Below are positions 1 to 5,432 of a stretch of 5,443 nucleotides of DNA, piece by piece. The number at the start of each line of letters is the position of its first letter. Position 1 is the stretch's first letter. The notes beneath the pieces were generated by a model. The model did no database searches. It was not told the origin of the DNA and saw nothing but the letters and a program-made list of their open reading frames with translations. This DNA comes from an uncultured Bacilli bacterium (GTDB taxonomy: Bacteria > Bacillota_I > Bacilli_A > RF39 > UBA660): assembly GCA_947627525.1 (NCBI GenBank), contig CANQWJ010000095.1, forward strand, positions 1-5,443, read 5' to 3'. The position numbers and the translations under genes were made by a program.

Positions 1-2
1 TT

Positions 3-503
3 GCTTTAGAAAGCGTGGTTTCAAATGGAACCGGAAGAACCGCTTATATCGATGGTTATCGTGTTGGTGGTAAAACGGGTACTGCCCAAAAAGTTGAGAA
101 TGGCCATTACTTAGACAATAACTATATTATGAGTTTTATGGCTGTTGTTCCTTCAAATGACCCGCAAGCTGTTTTATATCTTGCGATTGATAACCCTAAA
201 CATACCGCTCTTTTATCAAGTTATACAACGGCTCCTGTTGCTCGTCGTATTTTATTAGATATCATTGATGCTTTAAAGATTGCTAAACAACCAAATCAAA
301 TCGAAAAAGTTTATCAATGGGATGATAAAGTTTATGTTGAACTTCCAAATACGATTGGTGTTGATGTTAAAACTGCTCGCCGAATGTTATTTGAGTTTGA
401 AGTTGAATATACTGGTACAGGTGAAAAAGTTGTTGAACAGTCACCAACTCCAGGCGAGAGAATTGCCAAAGGATCGACTATTAGACTATTGTTAGGTAAT
501 TAA
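3..503 (+). CDS. Class B penicillin-binding protein, C-terminal part (SpoVD/FtsI type) with one PASTA domain; 5' end outside the window
   Basis: This is the end of a peptidoglycan DD-transpeptidase that crosslinks stem peptides outside the membrane. The frame is open from the first bases, so the gene begins upstream; the GTG at 15 is internal. The 166 visible residues begin ALESVVSNGTG and contain the third active-site motif of penicillin-binding proteins, KTGT, at visible residues 24-27 within GGKTGTAQ. The catalytic SxxK and SxN motifs must lie upstream. The transpeptidase fold runs to about residue 90 (AIDNPK is typical of this family). A linker follows, then one PASTA domain at about 110-166 (LPNTIGVDVKTA, then EQSPTPGERIAKGS). 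A single PASTA domain resembles B. subtilis SpoVD more than PbpB, which has two, but a division FtsI role cannot be excluded. No cysteine occurs in the visible part. The gene ends at a TAA two bases before a terminator hairpin. Confidence 0.93.
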   Translation, partial: ALESVVSNGTGRTAYIDGYRVGGKTGTAQKVENGHYLDNNYIMSFMAVVPSNDPQAVLYLAIDNPKHTALLSSYTTAPVARRILLDIIDALKIAKQPNQIEKVYQWDDKVYVELPNTIGVDVKTARRMLFEFEVEYTGTGEKVVEQSPTPGERIAKGSTIRLLLGN

Positions 504-505
504 AA

Positions 506-526
506 AAGATCTCTTTTTGAGATCTT
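506..526. terminator. Bidirectional intrinsic terminator between convergent genes
   Basis: A perfect 8-bp stem (AAGATCTC at 506-513, GAGATCTT at 519-526) closes a five-T loop. On the plus strand it is followed by AATTTATTTTTT, and on the minus strand by a T run (complement of the A run at 502-507), so it can end both the PBP transcript and the opposing zinc-ribbon transcript. The minus-strand stop codon (525-527) lies partly inside the stem. Confidence 0.8.
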
Positions 527-1214
527 AATTTATTTTTTCAAACTTATCTATTTGCCATATATTAGCATTGTTATTATTTTGGATATTAGGTAGGATAGCA
601 CTACAATATTTACATCTTAACATCGTAACATCTTTAATTTTACCACCACAGTTAGGACAAGTATAAGTATCATTATTTTTATTATTTATTGAAGTAACGC
701 GATATGTTTCCTTTTTATTTTTATCGCTTTCATTGTTAATCTTACATTCATATTTAGTAATAATTACATATCTATTATCTTCTTCTTTAAAATCTTCAAT
801 TACTCTATTACTTATTTTTAAATCTTTATTATTAACTTTATCTTTTAATTCTTCGAAAGTATCATTTAAAAACTTATTTTTAGTAAAAGTAGGTAATATT
901 TTAAAAATAGAATCAGGATCAAATGTTATTTCTATTTCTTTATCTTTCTTTTCTTTTTTCTTTTCTTTTTCAGTTAATCCAGGAAGATTTTTTTCCTTTT
1001 CTTTTTCTTCAAAAAAAGCTTTACCTGTTCCACCAGCTTTATTGAATTTATTAACAATTATAATTACAATACCAAAAGCAATTAATAATCCACAAGCTAT
1101 ATAACCAAAGAATTCAAAACTGTTATCAGTATTTATTTCAAAAGCATAAACTGGGTTATCTATATTAAAAACTGTTACTAATAGGAACAAATAAAACATA
1201 CCTTTTTTATTCAT
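525..1214 (-). CDS. Membrane protein with C-terminal zinc ribbon, function unknown
   Basis: I do not recognise a specific function. The 229-residue protein starts MNKKG. It has a hydrophobic N-terminal segment at about 6-18 that could be a signal peptide (possible cleavage after VYA, residue 24) or a first helix, and a clear membrane helix at about 36-54. A lysine/glutamate-rich charged linker follows at about 69-95, then a small Asn/Lys-rich domain at about 96-180. Last comes a zinc ribbon with Cys186, Cys189, Cys201 and Cys204 (CPNCG, then CKYC; C-x2-C-x11-C-x2-C). With either reading of the N-terminus the charged linker and zinc ribbon are predicted to be cytoplasmic. The order (hydrophobic N-terminus, charged linker, alpha/beta domain, ribbon) is reminiscent of bacterial Tim44-like/zinc-ribbon membrane proteins, but that is a weak guess. 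The start at 1214 is chosen because GGGGTGA lies 4 bases upstream and an extended -10 box sits inside the longer TTG-initiated frame (1256). The gene is convergent to the PBP gene and visibly more AT-rich than it. Confidence 0.8.
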   Translation of the reverse strand: MNKKGMFYLFLLVTVFNIDNPVYAFEINTDNSFEFFGYIACGLLIAFGIVIIIVNKFNKAGGTGKAFFEEKEKEKNLPGLTEKEKKKEKKDKEIEITFDPDSIFKILPTFTKNKFLNDTFEELKDKVNNKDLKISNRVIEDFKEEDNRYVIITKYECKINNESDKNKKETYRVTSINNKNNDTYTCPNCGGKIKDVTMLRCKYCSAILPNIQNNNNANIWQIDKFEKIN

Positions 1215-1218
1215 AAAG

Positions 1219-1225
1219 TCACCCC
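1219..1225 (-). promoter_or_regulatory. Ribosome binding site that fixes the zinc-ribbon protein start
   Basis: GGGGTGA on the minus strand lies 4 bases before the ATG at 1214 and matches the GGAGGTGA core with one change. This supports the 1214 start over the in-frame TTG at 1256, which has no such site. Confidence 0.7.
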
Positions 1226-1239
1226 AATATTCTATAATG

Positions 1240-1248
1240 ATTATATCA
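1240..1248 (-). promoter_or_regulatory. Extended -10 promoter for the zinc-ribbon gene
   Basis: The minus strand reads TGATATAAT: a perfect TATAAT (1240-1245) preceded by the TG of an extended -10 element. A -35 box 17 bases upstream (1263-1268, ATTAGA) is poor, as is common for extended -10 promoters. Transcription would start near 1233, giving a leader of about 20 bases. Confidence 0.65.
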
Positions 1249-1314
1249 TAAAACAATTAATATCTAATATATATTTTTATATTTATGAAAAAAAAGTTAA
1301 TTTTAGATTATTTA

Positions 1315-1344
1315 TTGACTTTATGTTTATAAATGTTTTATATT
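1315..1344 (+). promoter_or_regulatory. Candidate promoter for the thioredoxin-like gene
   Basis: TTGACT (1315-1320) matches five of six -35 bases and TATATT (1339-1344) matches five of six -10 bases, with an 18-base spacer. The start site would then fall almost on the Shine-Dalgarno sequence (GGAGGG, 1351-1356), which is very tight. TATAAA at 1328-1333 is an alternative -10 that leaves a more normal leader but lacks a good -35. The intergenic stretch 1215-1363 holds this and the divergent promoter and no convincing gene. Confidence 0.4.
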
Positions 1345-1363
1345 GTTATTGGAGGGTAAAACA

Positions 1364-2155
1364 ATGGTTAAACAAAATGAAAAAGTAAAGAAAACTTCTA
1401 ATAAGGCTACTAAGAGCCCTAAAGAAGTTGTTAAAAAAGAAGTAAAAAAGGTTGATGATGACGAAGAAGAAGTAGTAATTGATGAATTTGATGATGAAGA
1501 ATTTGCTGATATGAAGAAAAGTAGCAATATTGAAAAAACACCTCTTGAAAAAGAATTGGTAATTATAAGAGGAGTATCAATTGCTTCATTAGTAGTATCA
1601 ATTGTTGTCTTAGTTTTAGTTCTTTTAATATTTGCTAAAATAAGTGGTAGTGGTAATAAAGATTTATCAAGAGTTACTGGTACTTCTGGTGATAATAGTG
1701 GTAGTAGTGAAGAGAGTAGTAGTGAAGAAGATGTTCCAACCGAATATGATGTAAGTATGTTTAAGAAAATAAGTTTTGATAATTTCAAAGATATGCTTGA
1801 AGATAGTGACAAGAAGGTTAGATTTGTCTTTACGGGTAGATCAAATTGTCCATATTGTCTTAAATTCTTACCTTCACTTCAAAAGTCTGTTGAAGAATAT
1901 GACTATGAATTAAATTACTTAGATATGATTACGGTTTATGATACGAAAGCTTCTACATATAGTAAAGAAGATGATGAGAAACTAGAAGAAATAAGAGATA
2001 TGGATTCGCATTTTTCTGATCAAAATACATATTTAGGTTCAACACCAATGGTTTATGTAGTTCAAAATGGAAAAGTAATCGATGTTCATGCTGGATATAC
2101 GGAATATGAAGATTATGCTTCTTTCCTTGAAGAACACGATGTTAAGAAAAAATAG
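1364..2155 (+). CDS. Membrane-anchored extracytoplasmic thioredoxin-like protein (CPYC)
   Basis: The 263-residue protein probably performs thiol-disulfide exchange outside the membrane. The N-terminal 65 residues are a highly charged Lys then Asp/Glu-rich cytoplasmic tail. One membrane helix follows at about 66-91. A flexible Ser/Gly/Glu-rich linker spans about 92-125, and a thioredoxin-fold domain runs from about 130 to 263. The active site is Cys162-Pro-Tyr-Cys165 at the start of a helix after the strand KVRFVFTG. The expected cis-proline is Pro228 in GSTPMVYVVQNGKVI, and this strand pair followed by a Gly-Tyr is typical of the fold. The overall form recalls the thioredoxin-like proteins annotated in Firmicutes as bacteriocin transport accessory proteins; no bacteriocin gene is nearby. 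The ATG at 1364 is preceded by GGAGGG at 7 bases, which rules out the upstream TTG at 1343. A strong terminator follows, so it appears to be transcribed alone. The true substrate is unknown. Confidence 0.88.
   Translation: MVKQNEKVKKTSNKATKSPKEVVKKEVKKVDDDEEEVVIDEFDDEEFADMKKSSNIEKTPLEKELVIIRGVSIASLVVSIVVLVLVLLIFAKISGSGNKDLSRVTGTSGDNSGSSEESSSEEDVPTEYDVSMFKKISFDNFKDMLEDSDKKVRFVFTGRSNCPYCLKFLPSLQKSVEEYDYELNYLDMITVYDTKASTYSKEDDEKLEEIRDMDSHFSDQNTYLGSTPMVYVVQNGKVIDVHAGYTEYEDYASFLEEHDVKKK
1701..1728 (+). repeat. Short in-frame tandem duplication in the Ser/Glu linker
   Basis: A 13-base direct repeat (GTAGTAGTGAAGA at 1701-1713 and 1716-1728) has a 15-base period, exactly five codons. It codes for the Ser-Ser-Glu-Glu pattern in the linker between the membrane helix and the thioredoxin domain. 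Replication slippage is the likely origin. Confidence 0.6.
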
Positions 2156-2169
2156 CCACTTTTGATATG

Positions 2170-2205
2170 AACCCCATTTCTTGGACAAAGAAATGAGGTT
2201 TTTTT
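2170..2205 (+). terminator. Strong intrinsic terminator after the thioredoxin-like gene
   Basis: Thirteen paired positions (2170-2182 with 2188-2200) with one C-A mismatch enclose a five-base loop and run into seven Ts (2199-2205). It begins 15 bases after the TAG stop and separates this gene from the glycosyltransferase. Confidence 0.9.
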
Positions 2206-2235
2206 ATGCCAAAAATTTATATAGTATGCTATAAT
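2206..2235 (+). promoter_or_regulatory. Promoter for the glycosyltransferase gene
   Basis: A perfect TATAAT (2230-2235) is preceded by TGC, forming an extended -10 element. ATGCCA (2206-2211) matches four of six -35 bases with an 18-base spacer. It sits directly after the upstream terminator. The predicted start near 2242 leaves a leader of about 19 bases holding the ribosome binding site AGGAAG (2249-2254). Confidence 0.7.
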
Positions 2236-2260
2236 GAAAAAGTGAGTGAGGAAGTGAATT

Positions 2261-3187
2261 ATGAAATTATCAGTAATTGTTCCAAGTTATAATGAAGAAG
2301 ATAATGTTTTAGCTTTTTATAATACTTTTACCCAAGTATTTAAAGATTTTAAAGGTAGTTATGAAATTATTTATGTAAATGATGGTAGTAAAGATAAAAC
2401 TTTAGATAATTTGAAAGAGATTATTGCTAGTGCTAAGAACGTTAAAGTTATTAATTTTTCTAGAAATTTTGGAAAAGAAGCCGCTATGTACGCGGGTTTA
2501 AAGGAAGCAATTGGTGAATATACAGCTATAATTGATGCTGATTTACAACAACGACCTGAAATTCTTTTAAGGATGGTTACGCTTCTTGATGAAAATGAAG
2601 AATATGATAGTGTTTGTGCTTATCAAGCTAAGAGAAAAGAAGGAAAAACATTAATCTTTTTAAAGAAATGTTTTTATGGATTAATTAATAAAGTATCTGA
2701 TGTTCGTTTTGTTGAAGGAGCATCAGACTTTCGTATTTTTCGAAAAAAAGTTAGAGAAGCAATACTAAGTTTAGAAGAAACTAATCGTTTTACGAAAGGT
2801 ATTTTTTCCTATGTTGGATTTAATACGCATTATATTCCATATTGTGCTGAAGAAAGAAATAGTGGAAGTAGTAAATGGAGTTTAAAGAGTTTGTTTAAAT
2901 ATGCCATTAGTGGTATTTTAGCTTTTTCAACTTTACCTCTTAGAATTGCTTTGCCTTTAGGTTGTGTAACAGTAATCGGTTCTTTCATATATTTAATTGT
3001 TTCATTAATTTTAAAAGTAGAACTTGCAACGATGATGTTATTCTTTTTCTTAAGTTTTTTTAGTGGCGTTCAGCTATTAACAATTGGTTTTTTAAGCCGT
3101 TATGTGCAACTAATGTATAGTGAAATCAAAAAAAGGCCAGTTTATATTGTAAAAGAAGTACTTACTTCTAAACACTATAAAAAATAA
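2261..3187 (+). CDS. Family 2 glycosyltransferase, polyprenyl-phosphate type (GtrB/CsbB/DPM1-like)
   Basis: This 308-residue enzyme most likely transfers a sugar from a nucleotide donor to undecaprenyl phosphate on the inner face of the membrane, giving a lipid-linked sugar for decoration of a surface polymer. The GT-A domain fills about residues 1-215. VPSYNEE is at 7-13, VNDGSKDKT (with Asp41) at 39-47, and the metal-binding DAD at 92-94 within DADLQQRPE. SDFRIFR is at 155-161, and the basic RNSGSSKWS at 199-207 is typical of the family. Two membrane helices follow at about 227-250 and 256-282, then a short cytoplasmic tail. Length and architecture fit GtrB, CsbB and YkoT relatives. The sugar cannot be read from sequence. 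The usual partners (a GtrA-like flippase, or a YfhO/GT-C type enzyme that uses the lipid-linked sugar) are not in the window. ATG at 2261 has AGGAAG 6 bases upstream. No clear terminator follows. Confidence 0.92.
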   Translation: MKLSVIVPSYNEEDNVLAFYNTFTQVFKDFKGSYEIIYVNDGSKDKTLDNLKEIIASAKNVKVINFSRNFGKEAAMYAGLKEAIGEYTAIIDADLQQRPEILLRMVTLLDENEEYDSVCAYQAKRKEGKTLIFLKKCFYGLINKVSDVRFVEGASDFRIFRKKVREAILSLEETNRFTKGIFSYVGFNTHYIPYCAEERNSGSSKWSLKSLFKYAISGILAFSTLPLRIALPLGCVTVIGSFIYLIVSLILKVELATMMLFFFLSFFSGVQLLTIGFLSRYVQLMYSEIKKRPVYIVKEVLTSKHYKK

Positions 3188-3263
3188 TGATAAAGTACTG
3201 ATAACAAATGTATAATTTTTGTAAAATTGTTCAAAAAATATATATCTTGTCATATAAGTATAG

Positions 3264-3269
3264 TATAAT
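3264..3269 (+). promoter_or_regulatory. Candidate -10 box upstream of mraY
   Basis: A perfect TATAAT lies 27 bases before the mraY start, in the 109-base gap after the glycosyltransferase. I find no good -35 at 15-18 bases: TTGTCA (3247-3252) is only 11 bases away. A second TATAAT at 3211-3216 also lacks a partner. mraY may additionally be read from the upstream promoter, since no terminator is evident after the glycosyltransferase gene. Confidence 0.4.
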
Positions 3270-3284
3270 TTAGTATGCAGATTT

Positions 3285-3291
3285 GGAGTGA
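3285..3291 (+). promoter_or_regulatory. Ribosome binding site deciding the mraY start
   Basis: GGAGTGA ends 5 bases before the ATG at 3297. The in-frame GTG at 3288 lies inside this site, so it is not the start. Confidence 0.75.
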
Positions 3292-3296
3292 TTTTA

Positions 3297-4295
3297 ATGA
3301 CAGGTGGTAACGGAATATTGCTTTTAACGAAATCAGTATTTGCTATTATGATTGGTTTTTTAGGAGCGTTAGTTTTAGGAATTATTTTAATACCAATATT
3401 GCGTAATTTTAAATTAGGACAAAGAATTAGTGTCTTTGTTGGTGAGAATCATAAGAAAAAAGAAGGAACGCCAACCTTTGGGGGACTGATTTTTATAATT
3501 CCAACTCTTTTAGCTACTTTTGCCTTGTTAATAACTAGTAAAATAGAATTTACAACTAATTTAGCGATTGTTTTATTGGTTTTTGTTGGATATGCTTTTT
3601 TGGGTTTCTTAGATGATTTTTTAAGTCATAAGAAAAATAATAATGAAGGTTTGACGACTTTTCAAAAATTATTTTTACAAATTTTAATTGCTTTAGGATT
3701 TTTCTATTTATATATTCGTACTGGTGGATCAACGGCCTTGCACATATCAACATTAGGAATAAATATTGAAATGGGTTGGTTCTATGGCGTATTCTTATTA
3801 TTTATTTTAGTTGGTGCTAGTAATGCCGTTAATTTGACTGATGGTTTAGATGGATTAGCGGGAGGATTATCAGCCATTGCTTTTATTGCATTCAGTTTAA
3901 TTTCTTTGATGGTTGGTTTTGAAGAAATTGGTATCTTTACTTTTATTTTAGTGGGAGCATTAATTGGATTTTTATTCTTTAATACTTATCCCGCTAAAGT
4001 ATTTATGGGTGATACTGGTTCCTTAGCGCTAGGTGCAGTCATGGGTGCTGTTGCTATTTTGACCCATCGTGAAGTAACTCTTCTTGTTGTAGCTAGTGTC
4101 TTTGTTGTTGAAACTCTAAGTGTTATTTTACAAGTTATTTGGGTTTATTTATTCAAAAGAAAATTATTCTTAATGACACCTCTTCATCATCACTTTGAAA
4201 AGTTGGGATGGAAAGAAACAGACATTGTTAAATTGTTTTGGGCAGTTGGTTTAATTCTTACAATGGCTGGAATATTCTTTGGTGTATGGTTATAA
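3297..4295 (+). CDS. mraY: MraY, phospho-N-acetylmuramoyl-pentapeptide transferase
   Basis: MraY catalyses the first membrane step of peptidoglycan synthesis: it moves phospho-MurNAc-pentapeptide from UDP to undecaprenyl phosphate, giving lipid I. The 332-residue length is normal for the family and the protein is almost wholly hydrophobic, fitting ten membrane helices. All signature motifs are present: HKKKEGTPTFGG at 52-63, the catalytic-site Asp106-Asp107 in GFLDDF, NAVNLTDGLDGLAGG at 176-190, and FMGDTGSLALG at 236-246 with Asp239. The triple histidine His297-299 lies in TPLHHHFE, followed by a Gly-Trp-x-Glu near 304-307. No key residue is missing. The ATG at 3297 is chosen over the GTG at 3288 because the Shine-Dalgarno sequence overlaps the GTG. 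It is followed by a terminator and then the SEDS gene, without an intervening murD. Confidence 0.98.
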   Translation: MTGGNGILLLTKSVFAIMIGFLGALVLGIILIPILRNFKLGQRISVFVGENHKKKEGTPTFGGLIFIIPTLLATFALLITSKIEFTTNLAIVLLVFVGYAFLGFLDDFLSHKKNNNEGLTTFQKLFLQILIALGFFYLYIRTGGSTALHISTLGINIEMGWFYGVFLLFILVGASNAVNLTDGLDGLAGGLSAIAFIAFSLISLMVGFEEIGIFTFILVGALIGFLFFNTYPAKVFMGDTGSLALGAVMGAVAILTHREVTLLVVASVFVVETLSVILQVIWVYLFKRKLFLMTPLHHHFEKLGWKETDIVKLFWAVGLILTMAGIFFGVWL

Positions 4296-4333
4296 CAAAT
4301 CTCAAGTGGATTTGTTTTTTATTTTATTTAAAA
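4294..4333 (+). terminator. Intrinsic terminator between mraY and ftsW
   Basis: An 8-bp perfect stem (AACAAATC at 4294-4301, GATTTGTT at 4309-4316) with a 7-base loop runs into a T-rich tail (TTTTTTATTTTATTT). The stem starts within the mraY stop codon. It should separate mraY from the SEDS gene, at least in part. The 48 bases from its tail to the ftsW start hold only a TATAAA (4357-4362) without a good -35. Confidence 0.75.
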
Positions 4334-4369
4334 CGGCATATTATCACTGTTTCATTTATAAAATGTATA

Positions 4370-4376
4370 AAGGTGA
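4370..4376 (+). promoter_or_regulatory. Ribosome binding site deciding the ftsW start
   Basis: AAGGTGA lies 5 bases before the ATG at 4382. The open frame extends upstream to 4238, inside mraY, but that extension would overlap mraY in another frame and has no comparable site, so the start is at 4382. Confidence 0.75.
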
Positions 4377-4381
4377 TTTAT

Positions 4382-5398
4382 ATGCATAAGTATATTGATA
4401 AATATTTATTTTTAGCGGTTGTTCTCTTTTCTCTTTTTGGCATCATAATGATTTATTCATCTTCTTATATTTGGGCGGAATATAAATTTAATGATGCTTT
4501 TCACTATGTCAAATTACAAGGAATATTTTTAATGATAGGAATTGTTTTAATGATTATTATAAGTAAGATAGATTATCGGAAATATTATCAGTATGCAACA
4601 CCTATTTTTATTTTTTGTTTAATTCTTTTAATTCTTGTTTTAATTCCGGGAATTGGAACGATTAGAAATGGTAGTCGTAGTTGGTTTGGTATTGGTCCAT
4701 TAGGAATCCAACCGAGTGAATTTATGAAGTTATCTTTAATAATATTGACGAGTAAATATTTAAGTAATAGTGATAAGAATGTAAAAAAGTTTTTAAAAGG
4801 AATTCTACCTATTTTATTCATTCTAGGAATTGTCTTTTTTTTGATTATGTTACAACCTGATTTTGGAACAGGAATGATTATTGTTGTAAGTGTTTTATCA
4901 CTTTTATTCATTGCTGGAGCCAACATGAAATTTTTCTTTTTGGCAGGTATAGTTGGCGTAATCGGGATAATTAGTTTAATTATTATGGCACCATATCGCA
5001 TGAATCGTATTATCTCTTTTATCAATCCTTGGAGTGATCCTTTAGGTACCGGTTTTCAAATTATTCAATCGTTGTATGCTTTAGGACCAGGAGGAATTTT
5101 TGGCTTAGGATTTTTAAATTCGCGACAGAAACACTTTTATTTACCAGAACCGCAAACGGATTTTATTTTCTCTATCATAAGTGAGGAATTAGGAATAGTT
5201 GGAATTTTAATAGTTAGTGCTTTCTTTATTTTTATACTTTATTGTGGTATTAAAATTGCTTTAAATAGTAAAAATTTGTTTGCTAAATATTTAACTTTTG
5301 GAATGACTTTTCAAATTTTAATTCAAGCGGTTATGAATTTAGCGGTTGTTGTTGGATTAATACCAGTTACGGGGTATGCCCTTTTGTTGTACTCATAA
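4382..5398 (+). CDS. ftsW: FtsW/SpoVE-family SEDS peptidoglycan polymerase, C-terminus abnormal or truncated
   Basis: SEDS proteins are membrane glycosyltransferases that polymerise lipid II, acting with a class B PBP. The visible 338 residues start MHKYIDKYLF and carry the family motifs. NGSRSWFGIGPLGIQPSEFMKL is split across 96-117, with QPSEF at 110-114. QPDFGTG is at 158-164, and the large outer loop contains NPWSDPLGTGFQ at 215-226. LPEPQTDFIFSIISEELG at 254-271 contains Asp260, which matches the essential Asp of FtsW/RodA. The position after mraY favours FtsW or SpoVE over RodA. The end is odd: after GLIPVTG (325-331) the family normally continues into the SYGGSS motif and a last helix. 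Here the frame reads YALLLYS and stops at 5396-5398, leaving the protein roughly 40-50 residues short. None of the three forward frames after 5374 encodes SYGGSS, so a single indel does not repair it. The gene may be broken, recombined, or misassembled at a contig edge. Confidence 0.85.
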   Translation: MHKYIDKYLFLAVVLFSLFGIIMIYSSSYIWAEYKFNDAFHYVKLQGIFLMIGIVLMIIISKIDYRKYYQYATPIFIFCLILLILVLIPGIGTIRNGSRSWFGIGPLGIQPSEFMKLSLIILTSKYLSNSDKNVKKFLKGILPILFILGIVFFLIMLQPDFGTGMIIVVSVLSLLFIAGANMKFFFLAGIVGVIGIISLIIMAPYRMNRIISFINPWSDPLGTGFQIIQSLYALGPGGIFGLGFLNSRQKHFYLPEPQTDFIFSIISEELGIVGILIVSAFFIFILYCGIKIALNSKNLFAKYLTFGMTFQILIQAVMNLAVVVGLIPVTGYALLLYS

Positions 5399-5432
5399 CT
5401 ACAATCAAATTTTTCCCTTATTATAAGGGCAT
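5376..5432. repeat. Nested inverted repeats at the broken ftsW end
   Basis: ATGCCCTT (5376-5383) is repeated inverted as AAGGGCAT (5425-5432), an 8-bp perfect match. Within the same stretch CCCTTA (5415-5420) and TAAGGG (5424-5429) form a 6-bp hairpin with a TTA loop, so the right arm can pair with either partner. There is no T run after the hairpin on the plus strand. On the minus strand it is followed by AAAAATTTG, so it is not a standard terminator in either direction. Confidence 0.6.

Noticed and set aside
941..1015. Long pyrimidine-rich tract that might be a structural or regulatory DNA element
   Set aside because: It is explained by the Lys/Glu-rich linker codons (AAA, GAA, AAG) of the minus-strand gene.
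733..1104. Plus-strand open frame of 123 codons opposite the zinc-ribbon gene
   Set aside because: It is the antisense shadow of a Lys/Glu/Asn-rich gene. Its product is Ser/Leu/Phe-rich low complexity, and it has no supported start.
1285..1332. Fifteen-codon frame MKKKLILDYLLTLCL upstream of the thioredoxin-like gene
   Set aside because: There is no Shine-Dalgarno sequence, it lies across the proposed promoter, and it shows no leader-peptide or attenuator structure.
1327..1812. Minus-strand open frame of 161 codons opposite the thioredoxin-like gene
   Set aside because: It is a Ser/Leu/Thr-rich shadow of the acidic and Ser-rich gene on the other strand, with no ribosome binding site or recognisable domain.
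2220..2233. TATAG-TATG-CTATA inverted repeat over the glycosyltransferase -10 box, as an operator
   Set aside because: It has five-base AT-rich arms that arise easily around a TATAAT box, and no repressor gene is nearby.
3204..3222. ACAAA...TTTGT as a terminator after the glycosyltransferase gene
   Set aside because: It has a five-base AT-rich stem with a nine-base loop and no following T run, so it is not credible.
3247..3269. TTGTCA plus TATAAT as a full mraY promoter
   Set aside because: The spacer is only 11 bases, too short for a sigma-A type promoter. Only the -10 box is kept, as a weak candidate.
4588..5025. Minus-strand open frame of 145 codons opposite ftsW
   Set aside because: It is an antisense shadow lying fully inside a convincing SEDS gene.
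5372..5398. Simple one-base frameshift or sequencing error in ftsW
   Set aside because: Neither alternative frame encodes the expected SYGGSS region, so an indel alone does not explain the lost C-terminus.
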